Shown here: piece after piece, positions 50,867-59,793 of the stretch
How positions within the stretch are numbered: position 1 is the stretch's first letter
Layout: each line of letters starts with the position of its first letter
Assembly (NCBI RefSeq): GCF_004348975.1
Contig: NZ_SMFP01000004.1
Span: 1 to 64,000, forward strand
Origin: Antarcticimicrobium sediminis
GTDB lineage: Bacteria; Pseudomonadota; Alphaproteobacteria; Rhodobacterales; Rhodobacteraceae
Length of the DNA: 64,000 bases
Direction of reading: 5' to 3'
Notes under the pieces: generated by a model
What the model was told of the DNA's origin: nothing
Databases searched by the model: none
Seen by the model: the letters and a program-made list of their open reading frames with translations, nothing else
Position numbers and translations under genes: made by a program

Positions 50867-52168
50867 ATGAGCATTTCGAGTGCACTTCAAACCGGAGTCA
50901 GCGGTCTTCAGTCCAACTCGAAGGCGGTGAGCGGTATTTCAGAGAATATCGCAAACGCCAACACGGTTGGATACAAGCGCGGCTTTAGCCATTTCGTGAC
51001 ATCCTCGGCCGCCGGGGCGGACGGCACCGGCATGCTGGGGGTCAGCGCTGTCGAAGAGATGGAAATGAACCGGGCCGGCGGGTTGGTTTCGACCAATTCG
51101 GCAACCGACATGGCGATCAGCGGGTCGGGTTTCTTTACCGTATCGCTGCGCCCGGACGAGACGGTTCAGACCAATTACCTGCTGACGCGTGCGGGGTCGT
51201 TCCTGCCGGATCAGGACGGGAACCTGGTGAATGCGGGCGGCTACTATCTGGCCGGCTACCAATATGATCTGGACGGAGAGCTGGGCGATGTGGATCGCAG
51301 CTCTTTCGCGCAGATGGAGACGGTGAATATCGGCAACATCAGCATGTCGGCGGCTGCAACCACCGAGATTTCGACCATGGGCAACCTGCCGTCGCAAGAG
51401 GCGGGCCTTGTGACCCCGGGAGACCCGTTCACGACCTCGTCGGAATTCTTTACCCCGCTGGGCGCGTCGGAACGGCTGAGCTTTTCGTGGGAACCGACCA
51501 CGACCGACAACACGTGGAACGTGACGATCAGCGATAGCGCTGGCACGGCGATGGGGTCGGTGACCGTGGACTTCAACGATTCCGGATCGCTCGCCGGGTC
51601 GCCGGCGTCCTATTCCGGCGTGACCTCGACGGCAACGGCGCCTGCGGCTTTTTCGTTCGACACGGCCACCGGTGAAGCCACGGTGACGGTGGATGACGGC
51701 GGCTCGCCGCAGACACTCGTCATCAAAATGGGGGCACCGGATTCCTTCGACGGGATCACCCAGTTTGCGGGTGATTTCAGCCAGTCGTTCACCCGTGACG
51801 GATCCAGTGTCGGTGAGCTTATGCGCACCGAGATCGACGAAGACGGAACGCTCTACGGTGTTTTTGACAACGGTCAGCGGCGGGCCTTGTACGAGATCCC
51901 GGTCGCGATCGTGGCCAATCCCAATGGGTTGCTGGAAGTGCGTGGCAACGCCTATGCGTTGAGCAATGACACCGGGGCATTTCTGGCGATGAAGGCCAAT
52001 ACCGGCGCCACCGGCGCGGTCAGCGGGCAATCGCTTGAATCCTCCAATGTGGATATTGCCGAAGAGATGACCGATCTGATCAAGCTTCAGCAAGCCTATT
52101 CCATCAATGCCAAGGTGGTGACCACGGTGGATGAGATGATGACCGAGACCGCGCAGCTCAAACGTTGA
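50867..52168 (+). CDS. flgE: Flagellar hook protein FlgE
   Basis: This is a 433-residue hook subunit. The N-terminus SALQTGVSGLQSNSKAVSGI and ENIANANTVGYKRG, and the C-terminus VDIAEEMTDLIKLQQAYSIN, are diagnostic. The middle contains D1/D2 repeats of serine/threonine-rich sequence. AGAGG lies 8 bases before the ATG at 50867 (a GTG at 50861 is in frame). It is followed by flgK and flgL. Confidence 0.95.
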   Translation: MSISSALQTGVSGLQSNSKAVSGISENIANANTVGYKRGFSHFVTSSAAGADGTGMLGVSAVEEMEMNRAGGLVSTNSATDMAISGSGFFTVSLRPDETVQTNYLLTRAGSFLPDQDGNLVNAGGYYLAGYQYDLDGELGDVDRSSFAQMETVNIGNISMSAAATTEISTMGNLPSQEAGLVTPGDPFTTSSEFFTPLGASERLSFSWEPTTTDNTWNVTISDSAGTAMGSVTVDFNDSGSLAGSPASYSGVTSTATAPAAFSFDTATGEATVTVDDGGSPQTLVIKMGAPDSFDGITQFAGDFSQSFTRDGSSVGELMRTEIDEDGTLYGVFDNGQRRALYEIPVAIVANPNGLLEVRGNAYALSNDTGAFLAMKANTGATGAVSGQSLESSNVDIAEEMTDLIKLQQAYSINAKVVTTVDEMMTETAQLKR

Positions 52169-52194
52169 TCTGAGCCGGCCTTCAGGGGATACCC

Positions 52195-53607
52195 ATGAGT
52201 CTTTCCAGTGCCCTCAATACGACTGCGACGGGCCTTGCCACGTCGCAGACGCAGACGCGGATCGTTGCCGACAACATCGCCAATGCGATGACCCCCGGCT
52301 ATGTGCAGCGCGAGGCGGTGATCGTCAGCAGTATCTCTGGCGGCGCGCAGGTGGCCGAGGTGCGCCGCGATGTCGATGCCTCTCTGGTGCGGATGGCCCG
52401 CACCGAAAGCGGCAAGATGGCGCATCAGCAGGCCGTCAGCGAGGGGTTGGGCAACTATACCATCTACCTGGGGCAACCCGGTGACGGGCTGTCTCCGGCG
52501 GATAAGTTCTCTGAATTCAACACGGCGATGACCACGCTGGTGAACATGCCGTCCTCGAATGGGGCGCAATCGGCAGCGGTCTATGCGGCCGAGAGTCTGG
52601 CCGCGTCGATCCGTGGGGCAAGCGATACATTGGCCGATGTCCGTGCTGAGGTGGATATGGAAATCCGCTATGAGGTGACGGATCTGAACCAGGCGCTTCA
52701 GGATCTGGCCGATCTGAACAAGCAGATGCGCGATTTTTCGAACGGCTCGCTCGAGGCGGCAGATCTGGCGGACCGTCGTGATGGTCTGCTCGATCAGGTA
52801 GCCGAGATCGTCGGCATCCGGGTGACTGAAACCTCGGACGGGCGGGTGAACGTCTATACCACCGGCGGTGCGGCGCTGGTGGAGGGCGTTCAGGTGCAGG
52901 ATGTCACCTATCAGCCCGGCGACGGCAGCTTTTTCGCGGGCACTACGGAAATCACACCGGGCAAGGACGGGCTGCGCGGCGTCGAAGAGGGAAGTCTGGC
53001 CGGTTTCGCAGAGTTGAAGCGCGACATCCTGCCTCGATTCCAGCTTCAGCTTGACGAATATGCGCGCGGGTTGATGCAGGCGTTCGAGGGGGCTGATGCC
53101 TCGCTGTCGGCGGGGGAGGCCGGGCTGTTCACCGACAATGGCAGCGCCTTTGATGCCAGCGAACTTGAGGGGCTGGCCGGTCGCCTTCGCGTCAATGACG
53201 CGGTCAGTCATAGCGGTGACAGCGAAGTCTGGCGCATCCGCGATGGCATGGGCGCCACAACCACCGGCGACGTCGCCGACGCGACGCAGATCCAAGCCTT
53301 TATCGACGGTCTGGACAATCCCCTCGGGGCCGATCCTGAGACCAGTATGAGCGCGACGGTTTCGGTGGCGAATTTCGCGGCCGAGATGGTCTCGACCCAG
53401 TCGGCCGAACGCGCCCGTGCAGAAAGCGATTACAACGCGGCCGCCTCTGCCGCCGGGCTGGTGCAGGCATCGCGCGAGAGTGTCGAAGGCGTGAATATCG
53501 ACGAAGAGTTGCAAAAGCTGATGCTGATCGAGCAGAGCTATGCCGCCAATTCAAAGATGCTGACAGCCGTGGGCGAGATGCTCGATACGCTGTTGGCCGC
53601 AGTTTGA
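52195..53607 (+). CDS. flgK: Flagellar hook-filament junction protein FlgK
   Basis: This 470-residue HAP1 protein has the N-terminal TGLATSQTQTRIVADNIANA and the C-terminal VNIDEELQKLMLIEQSYAAN segments. It caps the hook and joins it to the filament. AGGGGA lies 6 bases before the ATG. It lies in the flgE-flgK-flgL operon. Confidence 0.95.
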   Translation: MSLSSALNTTATGLATSQTQTRIVADNIANAMTPGYVQREAVIVSSISGGAQVAEVRRDVDASLVRMARTESGKMAHQQAVSEGLGNYTIYLGQPGDGLSPADKFSEFNTAMTTLVNMPSSNGAQSAAVYAAESLAASIRGASDTLADVRAEVDMEIRYEVTDLNQALQDLADLNKQMRDFSNGSLEAADLADRRDGLLDQVAEIVGIRVTETSDGRVNVYTTGGAALVEGVQVQDVTYQPGDGSFFAGTTEITPGKDGLRGVEEGSLAGFAELKRDILPRFQLQLDEYARGLMQAFEGADASLSAGEAGLFTDNGSAFDASELEGLAGRLRVNDAVSHSGDSEVWRIRDGMGATTTGDVADATQIQAFIDGLDNPLGADPETSMSATVSVANFAAEMVSTQSAERARAESDYNAAASAAGLVQASRESVEGVNIDEELQKLMLIEQSYAANSKMLTAVGEMLDTLLAAV

Positions 53608-53616
53608 GGATAGCAG

Positions 53617-54699
53617 ATGAGCTGGAATGTAAGCCGTGTTTCTTCGTTGCAGATGAACCAGTTCAATCGCGACTATATTTCACAGGCGACGCTGGCGCTG
53701 CAAAAGGCGGGTCAGGAGCTGTCGACTGGGCTCAAGGCCGATCTGTTCGCAGATCTGGGACCGCGTGCTTCGGTCGCGCTGACCTTGCGTGCGCGCGAGG
53801 AGAATACGCAGGCCTACACGACCTCTAATTCGCTGCTGGAAAGCAAGCTGGAGGCGATGCTGATCTCGGTCGATGCGGTGCGCGATCAGACCAGCGAAGT
53901 GCTGGAACTCTCGCTGGTCAGTGCGTCGAGCTCCAGCCTCGGCGCGGGTGCCCTGCAAGCGCAGGCCCGTGCCGCGCTGGAGGGCACTGTCGCGACCATG
54001 AACACAAGCTATAACGGCGATCATCTGTTTTCCGGGACCGCCAGCGATCAGGCGCCACTGACCCGCTGGTCAGAGGTGAATGCGACGACCGGCCTGTCGC
54101 CCGAAGAGGTGCTGTCGGATATCGTGGGGACCGGGCCGACCTCGGTGGCCGAAGCTGATGCGATGATCAGCGAGATCGAGGCGTTCTTTGCCTCGACCAA
54201 CAGCGCCGACCCGGACAGGAACTTCGAAGCGACGATGTACAACGGAACGCCGCTTCTGGATGCCAGCGGCGACCCGTCGACCCGGATTACGGCGCGCATC
54301 AACGAAGGGCAGGAACTGGTCTATGGCGTTCAGGCCAATGACGAGCCTTTTCGCGAAACGCTGAAGGGGCTGGCGATGTTGTCGCTGGTGGATGTCAGCC
54401 AGATTGAGGACTCGGCGACCTATACGCGCTGGATGGAGGTCGTGAATACGGCGCTCAGTAGTGGCACGCAGGGCGCGCTGGAAAGCTCTTCCTCGATCGG
54501 GTTCAATCAGCAGGTCGTCGCCACGACGCAGGAACAGCTGAACGACATGTCGCTGGTTCAGCGCACCCAGATATCGGACTATGAAAGCGTCGATCCCTAT
54601 GAGGCGGCCACCATGGTGTCGAGCTTGGAAACCCAGCTTCAGGCCAGCTACAGCGTCACCGCCCGGCTGTCACAGATGAGCTTGCTGAATTACCTCTGA
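53617..54699 (+). CDS. flgL: Flagellar hook-filament junction protein FlgL
   Basis: This 360-residue flagellin-related HAP3 has SSLQMNQFNRDYISQATLAL at the N-terminus and a coiled C-terminus ending VTARLSQMSLLNYL. It links FlgK to the filament. It lies 9 bases after flgK and is convergent with the ftcR-like gene. Confidence 0.9.
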   Translation: MSWNVSRVSSLQMNQFNRDYISQATLALQKAGQELSTGLKADLFADLGPRASVALTLRAREENTQAYTTSNSLLESKLEAMLISVDAVRDQTSEVLELSLVSASSSSLGAGALQAQARAALEGTVATMNTSYNGDHLFSGTASDQAPLTRWSEVNATTGLSPEEVLSDIVGTGPTSVAEADAMISEIEAFFASTNSADPDRNFEATMYNGTPLLDASGDPSTRITARINEGQELVYGVQANDEPFRETLKGLAMLSLVDVSQIEDSATYTRWMEVVNTALSSGTQGALESSSSIGFNQQVVATTQEQLNDMSLVQRTQISDYESVDPYEAATMVSSLETQLQASYSVTARLSQMSLLNYL

Positions 54700-54717
54700 G
54701 GCAAGGCGCCGGAGCTT

Positions 54718-55470
54718 TCAGGCCCGGACCTCGGCCCCGTGCAGGCTATGGGGGGTCTGTGGTTTGGGCGCGGGCAGGTCGAACTCGTCCGGGGCGCTCA
54801 GCTTGTAGCCGCGACCATGGACCGTCTCGATATATTGTGCGCCGCTGCTCGCGGCGGCCGCGATCTTTTTGCGCAGCTTGCAGATATAGACGTCGATCAC
54901 CTTGTCGAACGGCTGATCCGCGCTCATGCCATAGACCGCGTCATAAATCGCGTTCTTGGAAATCACCTTGTTTGAGTTCAGCGCAAGATGCTGAAAGATC
55001 GAGTGTTCGCGCTTTGACAGCCTGATCCGCGCGCCCGAGACGATAGGATCGCGCCCGTCGAAAAAGGCAATCAGCTCGCCCACTTCGACGCTTTCGGCGG
55101 CGTGGCCGTGGAACCGGCGAATGATGGAATTGATCCGCGATACCACCTCGCTGCCCTTGATCGGGCTGACGATGACATCATCGGCCCCCCGATCAAGGGC
55201 TGCCGAGGTATCCTGTGAATTCCGAAAATCGCGCAGCACGATAACAGGGTTGGCGCAGCCGGCCTTGCGGACGGTGCGAATCTGCGCGTGGGTATTGTCA
55301 GACTCTCCGATCAGGATCGCCCGCACCTCGTTGCCCGGCTGGGTCAGAGGGGGCAGGCCGCTCTCGAAAAAGTCTTCATCCACGAACAGGGGCTCGATGC
55401 CCGCGTTCTCCAGCTCCAGGGCTAGGGATGTCTGACGTTTTTCACGGGGTTCGAAAACATAGGCGCGCAT
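54718..55470 (-). CDS. ftcR: FtcR-type flagellar transcriptional regulator
   Basis: This 250-residue OmpR-type regulator has a C-terminal winged helix (RIRLSKREHSIFQHLALNSN, DVYICKLRKKI, VHGRGYKL). The receiver-like N-terminus lacks the normal acceptor aspartate (AILIGES) and conserved lysine region (VSPIKG), which is a feature of the orphan regulator FtcR/Rem that activates flagellar class genes in rhizobia and Brucella. It diverges from flgI. GGAGG lies 6 bases before the ATG at 55470. Confidence 0.82.
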   Translation of the reverse strand: MRAYVFEPREKRQTSLALELENAGIEPLFVDEDFFESGLPPLTQPGNEVRAILIGESDNTHAQIRTVRKAGCANPVIVLRDFRNSQDTSAALDRGADDVIVSPIKGSEVVSRINSIIRRFHGHAAESVEVGELIAFFDGRDPIVSGARIRLSKREHSIFQHLALNSNKVISKNAIYDAVYGMSADQPFDKVIDVYICKLRKKIAAAASSGAQYIETVHGRGYKLSAPDEFDLPAPKPQTPHSLHGAEVRA

Positions 55471-55547
55471 GGACACCTCCGTTCCCGCCATTATTCATAT
55501 CTATCCTTAATCGCTAGCAAGGAAAGAGATGGAGTTCAATAACAAAA

Positions 55548-55581
55548 TTATCCACAAGCAAGTTTAGATTGCGCTATATAT
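55548..55581 (+). promoter_or_regulatory. Perfect DnaA box and promoter element upstream of flgI
   Basis: TTATCCACA (55548-55556) is the exact DnaA-box consensus. TTGCGCTATATAT (55569-55581) follows and includes a -10-like TATATA; the same 13 bases occur at 41496-41508. The flgI start is 55 bases downstream. DnaA action is inference. Confidence 0.5.
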
Positions 55582-55635
55582 GGACTTGTCAAAAATAAAT
55601 GGCTAGGATCAGCGCAAGGGCCAAGGGTGAATTCA

Positions 55636-56757
55636 ATGTCAGTATGCAGGTCATTGGCGACGGTTCTGGGCGCGGCTGTTTTGGGCGCGGCCTGTTGCCT
55701 TGGGTCCGTGGTTTCGGCCGAGGTCCGGGTCAAGGATATCGCCAGCTTTGAGGGAGTGCGGGAAAACCACCTGATCGGATACGGTCTGGTGGTGGGCCTG
55801 TTGGGCAGTGGCGACAAGATGAGCAACAGCCCCTTCACCCGCGAGTCGGTGAAGGGCATGTTGGAACGTCTTGGCGTGGCCAATCTTGATGGTGACCTGC
55901 TCAAGACCAAGAACACAGCCGCCGTGATGGTCACCGCCAAGCTGCCGCCCTTCGCCCGCCGTGGCGCGCCGATTGATGTGAATGTCGCCTCGCTTGGCGA
56001 TGCCACCAGCCTGCGCGGCGGCACCTTGCTGGTCACGCCGCTTTCCGGGGCCGATGGCGAAGTGTATGCCGTGGCGCAGGGGCCGGTCGCGGTGTCTGGC
56101 TTTCTGGCGCAGGGCAATGCCGGCAGCGTGCAGGAAGGGGTGCCGACCATCGCCCGGATCGACAGCGGCGCCATCGTCGAACGCGAGGTGGCGTTCCAGC
56201 TCAAGGAGTTGGACAGTTTCCGCATCGCCCTGCGGGTGCCCGATTTCACCACCGCCACGCGGATCGAGGATGTCGTGAACGACAAGCTTGGCGCGGGATC
56301 GGCGCGGGTGCTGGACCCCGGCACCGTCGAGGTGCAGATCCCGGGCAAGGCCGACGTTGCCGAAACCATTGCCGCGATCGAGGGGCTGACGGTCCAGCCC
56401 GACAGCACCGCGCGCGTCGTGGTGGACGAGAAGTCCGGCACCATCGTGATCGGCGCGAATGTGCGGATCGGACAGGTGGCGATCAGTCAGGGCGGCCTGA
56501 CCGTGCGGGTGCGTGAGCGCTATAATGTCAGCCAGCCAAGCCCGATCAGCATCGGCGGCACCACGGTGGTGGTGCCGGAAACCGATATCAACGTGGAAGA
56601 GCGGGAGAGCAAGTTCACCATTCTTGAAGGCGATGTCAGTCTTCAGGATCTGGTCGACGGGCTGAACGCGATCGGGGTTGGCGCGCGCCAGACGATTTCG
56701 ATCTTGCAGGCGATCAAGGCCTCTGGCGCGCTGCATGCAGATCTGGAGATCATCTGA
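55636..56757 (+). CDS. flgI: Flagellar P-ring protein FlgI
   Basis: This 373-residue periplasmic ring protein has a signal peptide (ending VVSA) followed by VRVKDIASFEGVRENHLIGY, LVVGLLGSGDK, and the C-terminal LQDLVDGLNAIGVG and LHADLEII. The ATG at 55636 is preferred (AAGGGTG upstream); a GTG at 55627 is possible. The stop shares a base with flgJ (TGATG). Confidence 0.95.
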   Translation: MSVCRSLATVLGAAVLGAACCLGSVVSAEVRVKDIASFEGVRENHLIGYGLVVGLLGSGDKMSNSPFTRESVKGMLERLGVANLDGDLLKTKNTAAVMVTAKLPPFARRGAPIDVNVASLGDATSLRGGTLLVTPLSGADGEVYAVAQGPVAVSGFLAQGNAGSVQEGVPTIARIDSGAIVEREVAFQLKELDSFRIALRVPDFTTATRIEDVVNDKLGAGSARVLDPGTVEVQIPGKADVAETIAAIEGLTVQPDSTARVVVDEKSGTIVIGANVRIGQVAISQGGLTVRVRERYNVSQPSPISIGGTTVVVPETDINVEERESKFTILEGDVSLQDLVDGLNAIGVGARQTISILQAIKASGALHADLEII

Positions 56758-57047
56758 TGGAGACCCCGAAAGTATCGGCGGGCATCCCGGCGACAAGCAG
56801 CGAAACGCGCGCCAGTCGCACCGCGACAGAGGACGCGCGGGTGTCAAAGGAGTTCGAGACGGTTTTCATCAGTCAGTTCGTTGATCAGATGATGAAGACG
56901 GTTGATTACGGCCCAACCTCTGGCGGGCAGGGGGCCGAGATGTGGCGCTCATTCTTGTCGCAGGCCATGGCCGAGCAGTTGAGCGAACGCGGCGGTCTGG
57001 GTCTTAGCGCGAATATAGAACAGATGCTGGGCGCGTATCGGCGCTGA
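56757..57047 (+). CDS. flgJ: Rod-assembly protein FlgJ, N-terminal type only
   Basis: This 96-residue protein has the rod-capping domain (KEFETVFISQFVDQMMKTVD and WRSFLSQAMAEQLSERGGLG) and lacks the C-terminal glucosaminidase found in enterobacterial FlgJ. The missing wall-cutting activity is supplied here by the separate SltF-like gene at 62748. It is translationally coupled to flgI. Confidence 0.88.
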   Translation: METPKVSAGIPATSSETRASRTATEDARVSKEFETVFISQFVDQMMKTVDYGPTSGGQGAEMWRSFLSQAMAEQLSERGGLGLSANIEQMLGAYRR

Positions 57048-57076
57048 CGGTGCGGAACAACGGAACAGGCGGGGCC

Positions 57077-57574
57077 ATGCTGGGAAAGCGGAAATTTCGG
57101 ATCGGAGAGCGGATGCAGGCGCGTCGCGGGGCACCCTTGGCTGGTGCGACGATCCTGACCGAAGAAGACGAGGCGAATATCGAAGCCTATACCGCCAAGG
57201 TTGGTGAAGCGGTGGCGCTTTTGAACGAAGAAGTCGCGGCCCTGACCGACGGGCGGTTTCAGGTGGTCAGCGAGCTGTTCGAACGCAAATCGGCCCTGTT
57301 GAAGTGGCTGGAACTGCGGATGCCGTTGATCGAGCCGTTCCTGAAGCACGAGGCCGCGAAAGCGCGCGGGTTGCCGGAGCGTCTGGCCGAATTGAAACAG
57401 TCGGTCGGCGCGGACAGCGAGATGTTGCAGCGCATGGCGATGGCGGCGGGAACCATCGTGCGCGAGATCCGCAAAGCCACCGAGCGCAACGGGCTCAGCG
57501 GCCTTTATGGCAAGTCGGGGCAAAAGATCGGCAGTCAAGAGGGTGGTAAATTGCGCATCGACCGCGAATTTTAA
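57077..57574 (+). CDS. FlgN-like flagellar export chaperone
   Basis: This 165-residue helical protein has the long-helix pattern of FlgN (TEEDEANIEAYTAKVGEAVA, FERKSALLKWLELRMPLI). FlgN escorts FlgK and FlgL to the export apparatus. It lies immediately after flgJ. I chose the ATG at 57077, preceded by GGGG; a GTG at 57050 is in frame. Family recognition is moderate. Confidence 0.65.
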   Translation: MLGKRKFRIGERMQARRGAPLAGATILTEEDEANIEAYTAKVGEAVALLNEEVAALTDGRFQVVSELFERKSALLKWLELRMPLIEPFLKHEAAKARGLPERLAELKQSVGADSEMLQRMAMAAGTIVREIRKATERNGLSGLYGKSGQKIGSQEGGKLRIDREF

Positions 57575-57605
57575 GCGCGGCGAGAATCCGAAAATTAGCG
57601 AAGCC

Positions 57606-57675
57606 TTAACTCTGCCTTAATTCTGATGTCTATATCCTCAGTACTGGTCTTGAACCAGAAACAGTCAGAAGACTG
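57606..57675 (+). promoter_or_regulatory. CtrA box and structured leader of flagellin gene 1
   Basis: TTAA-CTCTGCC-TTAA (57606-57620) is a perfect CtrA box, 104 bases before the ATG. TATATC (57631-57636) may be a -10, but at an unusually short distance. The leader can form CTGGT (57644-57648) / ACCAG (57654-57658) and CAGTC (57662-57666) / GACTG (57671-57675) hairpins, then GAGGAG before the start. Nearly identical DNA precedes flagellin gene 2. Confidence 0.65.
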
Positions 57676-57709
57676 AATAATCAAAAACGAGAACTGAGGA
57701 GAGCATTAA

Positions 57710-58666
57710 ATGTCGTCCATTCTCACCAATAACTCCGCGATGGTTGCACTCTCGACGTTGAATGACGTCAACCGTGGCCTGAACGAAACCCAAAACCGCG
57801 TCTCCAGCGGCCTGAAGGTCAGCTCGGGGAAAGACAACGCGGCCTACTTCCAGATTTCTGAATCGATGAAGGGTGACAGCGCTGCCTTCGGCTCGATCAA
57901 CGAAGGCCTGTCCCTGACCAAGAGCTCGATCGCGACCGCGCGCTTGGGCGCAGAAACCATTCAGGACCTGTCGCAGCAGTTCATGGAAAAGGTTGCCTTC
58001 GCGCAGGGCGCGACCGGTGGTCAGGCCGAGATCGAAAGTGACCTGCTCGAGCTGGTCAAGCAGATGGAATCCACGCTGAGCCAATCGACGTTCAGCGGCG
58101 ATGATATGTTGGGCGCGGGCTCCTATTCTGCTGCTGTCACCGCCAGTACCGGCGTTACCGCGGGTTCGGTCGCTGGGGCCACCGGTATTTTGACGGCATC
58201 CTCGAACAATGACGCCACTGTGGGCGCTTCGCGCGATGTTGTGACCGGCATCAGCCGCGCCGGCGGCAGTTATGCCACCACCGACGTCACGGTCAAGACG
58301 CACGACATGGCCATACTGGTCTCAGACTTCAAAGCGTTGGCGACCGGCTTCGCGGCCGCTGCGGAAACGGTGGCGACTGGTGAGGCCTTCTTGGCCGGCG
58401 CACTGGCCTCGACCGAGGGCGTTGTCGACAAGGTGACCGACATCGCGACCAAGCTTGGCCAGTCCGAGAAAACGATCGAGAACCAGCAGACCTTCCTGTC
58501 GTCGCTCACCGATACGCTGGATACCGGTGTGAGCTCGATGGTTGATGCCGACATGGAAGAAGAGGCCGCGCGCCTGCAGGCCTATCAGGTTCAGCAGCAG
58601 CTGGCGACGCAATCGCTGTCGATCGCCAACCAGCAACCGCAGAATATCCTGAGCCTGTTCCAGTAA
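57710..58666 (+). CDS. fliC: Flagellin (copy 1)
   Basis: This 318-residue flagellin has a conserved N-terminal D0/D1 (SSILTNNSAMVALSTLNDVN) and a C-terminal D0 ending QPQNILSLFQ. The middle part (about residues 140-190) differs from copy 2 while the ends are almost identical. It is transcribed from a CtrA-box promoter and followed by a stable hairpin. GAGGAG precedes the ATG. Confidence 0.97.
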   Translation: MSSILTNNSAMVALSTLNDVNRGLNETQNRVSSGLKVSSGKDNAAYFQISESMKGDSAAFGSINEGLSLTKSSIATARLGAETIQDLSQQFMEKVAFAQGATGGQAEIESDLLELVKQMESTLSQSTFSGDDMLGAGSYSAAVTASTGVTAGSVAGATGILTASSNNDATVGASRDVVTGISRAGGSYATTDVTVKTHDMAILVSDFKALATGFAAAAETVATGEAFLAGALASTEGVVDKVTDIATKLGQSEKTIENQQTFLSSLTDTLDTGVSSMVDADMEEEAARLQAYQVQQQLATQSLSIANQQPQNILSLFQ

Positions 58667-58675
58667 CCGGCCTTT

Positions 58676-58698
58676 CGTCAGGGGGCTTCCCCCTGACG
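58676..58698. terminator. Hairpin after flagellin copy 1
   Basis: CGTCAGGGGG (58676-58685) and CCCCCTGACG (58689-58698) form a 10-base stem with a 3-base loop. There is no T-run. The matching stem after copy 2 has 9 base pairs. Confidence 0.7.
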
Positions 58699-58738
58699 AC
58701 CCTGACGATATGATCGTAAGCCAAAAATGAGGAAAGCC

Positions 58739-58808
58739 TTAACTCGGCCTCAATCATGATGTCTATATTCACAGTACTGGTCTTGAACCAGAAACAGTCA
58801 GAAGACTG
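58739..58808 (+). promoter_or_regulatory. CtrA-like box and structured leader of flagellin gene 2
   Basis: TTAA-CTCGGCC-TCAA (58739-58753) differs by one base from the copy 1 box, at the same 104-base distance from its ATG. CTGGT (58777-58781) / ACCAG (58787-58791) and CAGTC (58795-58799) / GACTG (58804-58808) hairpins are conserved. Confidence 0.6.
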
Positions 58809-58842
58809 AAAAACGAAAAACGAGAACTGAGGAGAGCATTAA

Positions 58843-59784
58843 ATGTCGTCCATTCTCACAAATAACTCCGCAATGGTTGCACTCTCGACGTTGAACGACG
58901 TCAACCGTGGCCTGAACGAAACCCAGAACCGCGTCTCCAGTGGCCTGAAGGTCAGCTCGGGGAAAGACAACGCGGCCTACTTCCAGATTTCTGAATCGAT
59001 GAAGGGCGACAGCGCTGCCTTCGGCTCGATCAACGAAGGCCTGTCCCTGACCAAGAGCTCGGTCGCGACCGCGCGCTTGGGCGCAGAAACCATTCAGGAC
59101 CTGTCGCAGCAGTTCATGGAAAAGGTTGCCTTCGCGCAGGGCGCGACCGGCGGCCAGGCTGATATCGAAAGTGACCTGCTCGAGCTGGTCAAGCAGATGG
59201 AATCCACGCTGAGCCAGTCGACGTTCAGTGGCGATGATATGCTGGGCGCAGGTTCCTACACCGCTGGATCGGTTACCGGTTCCGCCGTTGACTCCGCGAC
59301 TGGTGCCTTGACTGCGGGCGCTAATGGTGATGCGACCGTGGGCGTTGACCGCAATGTTGTGACCGGCATCAGCCGCGCCGGCGGCGGCTATGCCACCACC
59401 GACGTCACGGTCAAGACGCATGACATGGCCGAACTGGTCTCAGACTTCAAAGCGTTGGCGACCGGCTTCGCGGCCGCTGCGGAAACGGTGGCGACTGGTG
59501 AGGCCTTCTTGGCCGGCGCACTGGCCTCGACCGAGGGCGTTGTCGACAAGGTGACCGACATCGCGACCAAGCTTGGCCAGTCCGAGAAAACGATCGAGAA
59601 CCAGCAGACCTTCCTGTCGTCGCTCACCGATACGCTGGACACCGGTGTGAGTTCGATGATCGATGCCGATATGGAAGAAGAGGCCGCGCGCCTGCAGGCC
59701 TATCAGGTCCAGCAGCAGCTGGCGACGCAATCGCTGTCGATCGCCAACCAGCAACCGCAGAATATCCTGAGCCTGTTCCAGTAA
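58843..59784 (+). CDS. fliC: Flagellin (copy 2)
   Basis: This 313-residue tandem duplicate of the previous flagellin has the same ends (SSILTNNSAMVALSTLNDVN; QPQNILSLFQ) but a distinct central region of about 50 residues. The repeat unit includes promoter, leader, gene and terminator, so the whole cassette was duplicated. The divergent middle suggests filament surface variation. Confidence 0.97.
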   Translation: MSSILTNNSAMVALSTLNDVNRGLNETQNRVSSGLKVSSGKDNAAYFQISESMKGDSAAFGSINEGLSLTKSSVATARLGAETIQDLSQQFMEKVAFAQGATGGQADIESDLLELVKQMESTLSQSTFSGDDMLGAGSYTAGSVTGSAVDSATGALTAGANGDATVGVDRNVVTGISRAGGGYATTDVTVKTHDMAELVSDFKALATGFAAAAETVATGEAFLAGALASTEGVVDKVTDIATKLGQSEKTIENQQTFLSSLTDTLDTGVSSMIDADMEEEAARLQAYQVQQQLATQSLSIANQQPQNILSLFQ

Positions 59785-59793
59785 CCGGCCTTT

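Noticed and set aside
50939-53514. Two long frames opposite flgE and flgK (384 and 472 codons)
   Set aside because: flgE and flgK have unmistakable end motifs; the antisense frames are composition artefacts.
55651-56847. 398-codon frame opposite flgI
   Set aside because: Antisense to flgI, no family match.
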